The notes below the pieces were generated by a model, which was given only the letters and a program-made list of their open reading frames with translations, did not search any database and had not been told where the DNA came from. Positions 61,166 to 64,000 of a stretch of 64,000 nucleotides of DNA are shown here, piece by piece. The DNA is from Schlegelella_A sp036496385. Lineage in GTDB: Bacteria > Pseudomonadota > Gammaproteobacteria > Burkholderiales > Burkholderiaceae_C. Made by a program: the position numbers and the translations under genes. The stretch lies in NCBI GenBank assembly GCA_036496385.1, contig DASXLD010000004.1, forward strand, positions 19,897-83,896, in the 5' to 3' direction. Numbering within the stretch: the stretch's first letter is position 1; each line of letters begins with the position of its first letter.

Positions 61166-61582
61166 ATGCTCGTCGTCTGTCCGAAGTGCAACGCCGCCAA
61201 CCGCCTCGCCGCCGAGCGCAGCGGCGACGATCCGGTCTGCGGCAAGTGCGGCGCGCCGCTCCTTGCGGGGGCGCCGATCGCGCTCGATGAATCGCGCTTC
61301 GAGCGCTTCGTGTCGCGCAGCGAGCTGCCGGTGATCGTCGACTTCTGGGCCTCATGGTGCGGCCCTTGTCGCACGATGGCGCCGCAGTTCGAGCAGGCGG
61401 CGCGCCAGCTCAAGGGCGAGGCGTTGTTCGCCAAGGTCGACAGCGACGCCAACCCGACGCTGTCGTCGCGATTCCAGATCCGCAGCATCCCGACGATGGT
61501 GATGCTGCGAAACGGCGCCGAAGTCAAGCGCCAGTCGGGCGCGCTGCAGGCACCGCACATCGTCGCCTGGGCGCGGGCCTGA
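61166..61582 (+). CDS. trxC: Thioredoxin 2
   Basis: This 138-residue TrxC has an N-terminal zinc-binding segment with two CxxC pairs (Cys5-Cys8 and Cys25-Cys28) and the thioredoxin active site WCGPC (Cys65, Cys68). Downstream RSIPTMVMLRNG contains the cis-Pro loop. TrxC reduces protein disulfides and is often linked to oxidative stress. The ATG at 61166 gives a start at LVVCPKC, the usual position. An alternative ATG lies five codons upstream. Confidence 0.9.
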   Translation: MLVVCPKCNAANRLAAERSGDDPVCGKCGAPLLAGAPIALDESRFERFVSRSELPVIVDFWASWCGPCRTMAPQFEQAARQLKGEALFAKVDSDANPTLSSRFQIRSIPTMVMLRNGAEVKRQSGALQAPHIVAWARA

Positions 61583-61683
61583 CGCGGGCGTCGCGCCGCC
61601 CTGGCCTAGCGTCTGCCCCGATGACCGGCGCCGGCGCGCGTCGCGACAATGCGCAACGACCACTCCCCCGGGGCATTCCGCAT

Positions 61684-62577
61684 ATGGCAGCGATCGGATT
61701 CATCGGCGCATCGGGATTGATGGGCCACGGCATGGCCAAAAACCTGATCGCCAAAGGGCACAGCATCGGCTTGACGATCCACCGCAACCGCGAGCGCGTC
61801 GCCGACCTGCTCGCCGCCGGCGCGGTGCAGCGCGCGACGCCTGCCGAGCTCGCGAAAACGAGCGAAATCGTCTTCCTCTGCGTTACCGGCTCGCCCCAGG
61901 TCGAGGCTTCGATCACCGGCAAGGAGGGCCTGCTCGCCGGCGCCCGCCGCGGCCTCGTCATCGTCGACTGTTCGACCAGCGAGCCCGATTCGACCGCGCG
62001 CCTGCGCGAAGCGAGCGCCGAAGCCGGCGCCGTGCTCGTCGACGCGCCGCTCGCGCGCACGCCGCTCGAAGCAGAAGCGGGCAAGCTCAACGTCATGGTC
62101 GGCGCCGACGAGGCCACGTTCGCCAGGCTCGAGCCGGTGCTGCGCGCGTTCGCAGAAAACGTCTTCCACGTCGGCGGGCCGGGCGCCGGCCACATCGTCA
62201 AGCTGCTCAACAACTTCATCGCGCAGGCGATCTGCACGGCGACGGCGGAGGCCTTCGCGGTCGGCCAGCGCGCCGGCATCGACCCCAAGAAGCTGGTCGA
62301 CATCGTCTCGGTCGGGGCGGTGAACTCGGGCCTGTTCCAGATGATGGCGAAGACGCTGCACGGCGACCTCGGCGCGCTCAGGTTCGAGCTCGACAACGCG
62401 AGGAAGGACGTCCGCTACTACACCCACCTCGCCGAAGGCCTCGCGATCCCGACCGTCGTCGGTGAGGCGGTGCACCAATCGCTCGTCCTCGCGAGCGCTC
62501 TCGGCCACGGCAAGAAGTTCGTCCCCTCGCTGGTCGAAGCACAACAGCAGCTCACCGGGGCGAAGCTCGTACCCTAG
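61684..62577 (+). CDS. 3-hydroxyisobutyrate-dehydrogenase-family NAD(P) reductase
   Basis: This 297-residue beta-hydroxyacid dehydrogenase has an N-terminal Rossmann motif GFIGASGLMGHGMAKNLIAKG (residues 5-25) and the family substrate-binding segment DAPLARTPLEAEAGKL near 121-136. The catalytic Lys lies in GAGHIVKLLNNF near 169-180. Candidates include 3-hydroxyisobutyrate dehydrogenase, tartronate semialdehyde reductase and glyoxylate reductase; they cannot be told apart by eye. The loop FIGASGLMG has an extra Ala-Ser compared with the usual GLGxMG. The gene is on the plus strand before the MFS transporter. Confidence 0.85.
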   Translation: MAAIGFIGASGLMGHGMAKNLIAKGHSIGLTIHRNRERVADLLAAGAVQRATPAELAKTSEIVFLCVTGSPQVEASITGKEGLLAGARRGLVIVDCSTSEPDSTARLREASAEAGAVLVDAPLARTPLEAEAGKLNVMVGADEATFARLEPVLRAFAENVFHVGGPGAGHIVKLLNNFIAQAICTATAEAFAVGQRAGIDPKKLVDIVSVGAVNSGLFQMMAKTLHGDLGALRFELDNARKDVRYYTHLAEGLAIPTVVGEAVHQSLVLASALGHGKKFVPSLVEAQQQLTGAKLVP

Positions 62578-62611
62578 CAAAAACATCGCAACGCTCGTGC
62601 GCACGGATTCA

Positions 62612-63892
62612 ATGGACTCCGAAGGAGTCCGCCCCTCCCTCTCGGAGGGAGGGGAGCGGAGCGGGGAGGGAGCAATCCTGTCAGCGCAAACGCGCGACGA
62701 GGTTCGGCTGGAAGCCGAGTCCCGCCGTGCGTGGGTCGTCGTGTGGGCTGCGTTCATCGCGATGGTGGTGATCTTCGGCGTCGCCTATTCGTTCGCCGCG
62801 TTCTTCCGATCGTTCGCGGCCGAGTTCGCCGGCGATCGCGCCGACGTCGCGCTCGTGTTCGGCCTCTCCGGCCTGATCTATTTCCTGCTCGGCGCCGGCG
62901 CCGGCATGCTCGCCGACCGCTTCGGCCCGCGCATCGTCTGCACTGCGGGAATGCTCTGCATCGCCGGCGGCCTGTTCGCGAGCAGCACCGCGCACTCGAT
63001 GGCCGCGATCTACGGCGCCTGGGGCGCCGGCCTCGGGATCGGCATCGGCCTCGTCTATGCGCCGGCGATCGCGAGCGTGCCGCCCTGGTTCGTGCGCCGG
63101 CGCGCGTTCGCCGCCGGCATCGCCAGCGCCGGCATCGGCGTCGGCACGCTCGTGCTGCCGCTGCTCGCGACGTCGGCGATCGGCGCGTTCGGCTGGCGCC
63201 ACGCGCTGCAGGCGCTCGCTGCCGGGGTCCTCATCGTCGGCGTCGGCGCGACGCTGCTGCTGCAGCGTGCACCTGCGGCCGCGGCGACGAGGTCGACTGC
63301 GGCAGCCGGCATGACGCTTCGCGAAGCGCTCCACAGCCGCCGCTTCTGGTGGATGTACGCGGCGTGCGTGCTCGCCGCGCCGGCGATGTTCATTCCCTTC
63401 GCGCACGTCTCGGCGGCAGCGCGCGATCTCGGCATCGGCGATGCGCGCGCGGTCGGCCTGGTCGGCATGATCGGCATCGGCAGCATCGTCGGCCGCTTCG
63501 CGATCGGCGGCCTCGCCGATCGCCTCGGCCGCATCGCGAGCATCGCCCTGCTCGAGGCATCGCTCGGCGCCTGCTATCTGCTCTGGCTCGTCGCCGGCGG
63601 CTATGTCGCGCTCGCCCTGTTCGCGCTCTTGCTCGGCCTCAGCTATGGCGGCATCGTCTCGTTGATGCCGGCCGTCTGCATGGACCTGTTCGGCGCCCGC
63701 GCCGTCTCGAGCATCCTCGGCACGCTCTACAGCGGTGCCGCCTTCGGCAACCTGCTCGGCCCGGTCATCGCCGGCGCGGTGTTCGATCGCAACGGCAGCT
63801 ACGTGCCGGTGATCTGGGCCTGCTTCCTCCTCGCCAGCCTGTCGGCGATCGCATCGGCACAGCTCCTCCGAGACACCCGCCCGAAGTATTGA
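62612..63892 (+). CDS. Major facilitator superfamily transporter
   Basis: This 426-residue transporter has 12 predicted helices. Family signatures are GMLADRFGPRIV near residues 109-120, the central cytoplasmic loop (about 215-245) and GGLADRLGRIAS near 293-304. Substrate is unknown; the architecture resembles the oxalate/formate or monocarboxylate group. The ATG at 62612 lies in a 72-base repeat (62614-62685), so the N-terminal 25 residues are repeat-encoded and may not be the original start. No better start codon is seen before the first helix (AWVVVWAAFIAMVV). Confidence 0.8.
   Translation: MDSEGVRPSLSEGGERSGEGAILSAQTRDEVRLEAESRRAWVVVWAAFIAMVVIFGVAYSFAAFFRSFAAEFAGDRADVALVFGLSGLIYFLLGAGAGMLADRFGPRIVCTAGMLCIAGGLFASSTAHSMAAIYGAWGAGLGIGIGLVYAPAIASVPPWFVRRRAFAAGIASAGIGVGTLVLPLLATSAIGAFGWRHALQALAAGVLIVGVGATLLLQRAPAAAATRSTAAAGMTLREALHSRRFWWMYAACVLAAPAMFIPFAHVSAAARDLGIGDARAVGLVGMIGIGSIVGRFAIGGLADRLGRIASIALLEASLGACYLLWLVAGGYVALALFALLLGLSYGGIVSLMPAVCMDLFGARAVSSILGTLYSGAAFGNLLGPVIAGAVFDRNGSYVPVIWACFLLASLSAIASAQLLRDTRPKY
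62614..62685. repeat. 72-base hairpin repeat, copy 1 (overlaps MFS start)
   Basis: This element occurs again at 63896-63967 in direct orientation, 66 of 72 bases identical. It contains two inverted repeats: GGACTCC/GGAGTCC (with a GAA loop) and CCTCCCTC/GAGGGAGG around TCG. The ATG at 62612 shares its last base with the repeat, so the MFS N-terminus is read through it. Confidence 0.85.
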
Positions 63893-63895
63893 AAG

Positions 63896-63967
63896 GGACT
63901 CCGGAGGAGTCCGTCCGTCCCTCTCGGAGGGAGGAGAGCGCAGCGGGGAGCGAGCAATCCTGTCAGC
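63896..63967. repeat. 72-base hairpin repeat, copy 2 (after MFS gene)
   Basis: This second copy starts four bases after the MFS stop codon and has six substitutions relative to copy 1. The first stem keeps GGACTCC/GGAGTCC (loop GGA). The second stem, TCCCTC/GAGGGA, is shorter than in copy 1. Conserved stems amid substitutions suggest selection or spread as an REP-like element. Confidence 0.85.
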
Positions 63968-63971
63968 TCCT

Positions 63972-63987
63972 GGAGCTCCCCAGCTCC
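63972..63987. repeat. Short hairpin at the right edge
   Basis: GGAGCT and AGCTCC form a perfect six-base stem around CCCC, in a region rich in nested GGAG/CTCC and CTGGA/TCCAG motifs running to the window edge. It may belong to the repeat element above or to a terminator for the MFS gene. Confidence 0.3.
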
Positions 63988-64000
63988 TCGAGCTTCCAGC

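Noticed and set aside
1..64000. tRNA, rRNA and CRISPR arrays
   Set aside because: No cloverleaf-like tRNA, no rRNA-like conserved stretches and no regularly spaced direct repeats were seen on either strand.

Overview
The window is a high-GC, densely packed proteobacterial chromosome segment. The DUF3460-scpA pair, DUF1841, a bactofilin/M23 module, GspA/GspB, a PEP-CTERM protein and a DUF4382 lipoprotein together point to a betaproteobacterium, probably Burkholderiales-like. This is inferred from gene content, since no rRNA, tRNA or species marker is present. I saw no transposase, CRISPR array, tRNA or rRNA.

Layout. 0.2-7.6 kb: a small ribbon-helix-helix (RHH) regulator followed by a hydrogenase-4-like operon (hyfB, C, E, F, G, I type). 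The catalytic-type subunit has lost three of the four Ni-Fe cysteine ligands, so this is an energy-converting-hydrogenase-related (Ehr) complex rather than a hydrogenase. 7.7-9.6 kb: a conserved protein, DUF3460 and scpA. 9.6-13.5 kb: a FeeM/autoinducer-synthase-like acyltransferase, a convergent hybrid histidine kinase and a PEP-CTERM protein. The first two are bracketed by a 62-bp duplicated piece of scpA. 13.5-17.2 kb: a hybrid kinase and NarL-type regulator, a MaoC hydratase and a ParA-like ATPase. 17.3-25.6 kb: a KefF/KefC-like pair, nitroreductase, DUF1841, a second two-component pair and a large FtsX-type permease. 25.7-34.2 kb: ring-opening dioxygenase, a BMP-type binding protein, the bactofilin-DUF-M23 cell-shape module and a TPR/SPINDLY glycosyltransferase.

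34.2-47.1 kb is a purine acquisition and breakdown region. It holds a BMP-type ABC importer (binding protein, two permeases, double ATPase), an adenosine/adenine deaminase and guanine deaminase on the minus strand. Xanthine dehydrogenase xdhABC reads divergently from a 29-bp gap. Imported adenine and guanine compounds would be deaminated to hypoxanthine and xanthine and oxidised to urate. It is followed by a bo3-type quinol oxidase operon (cyoABCD, no cyoE).

51.2-64 kb: a short-chain dehydrogenase, a Rieske oxygenase alpha subunit, gspA/gspB, a DUF4382 lipoprotein, a TRAP transporter (dctP-dctM-dctQ), a lipoprotein with PD40-like repeats, thioredoxin 2, a 3-hydroxyisobutyrate-dehydrogenase-family reductase and an MFS transporter flanked by two copies of a 72-bp hairpin repeat.

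Most genes are spaced by a few bases or overlap by 1-4 bases (ATGA/GTGA), so translational coupling is common. Few classical rho-independent terminators are visible. Start sites marked as alternatives in the entries are choices, not proofs.
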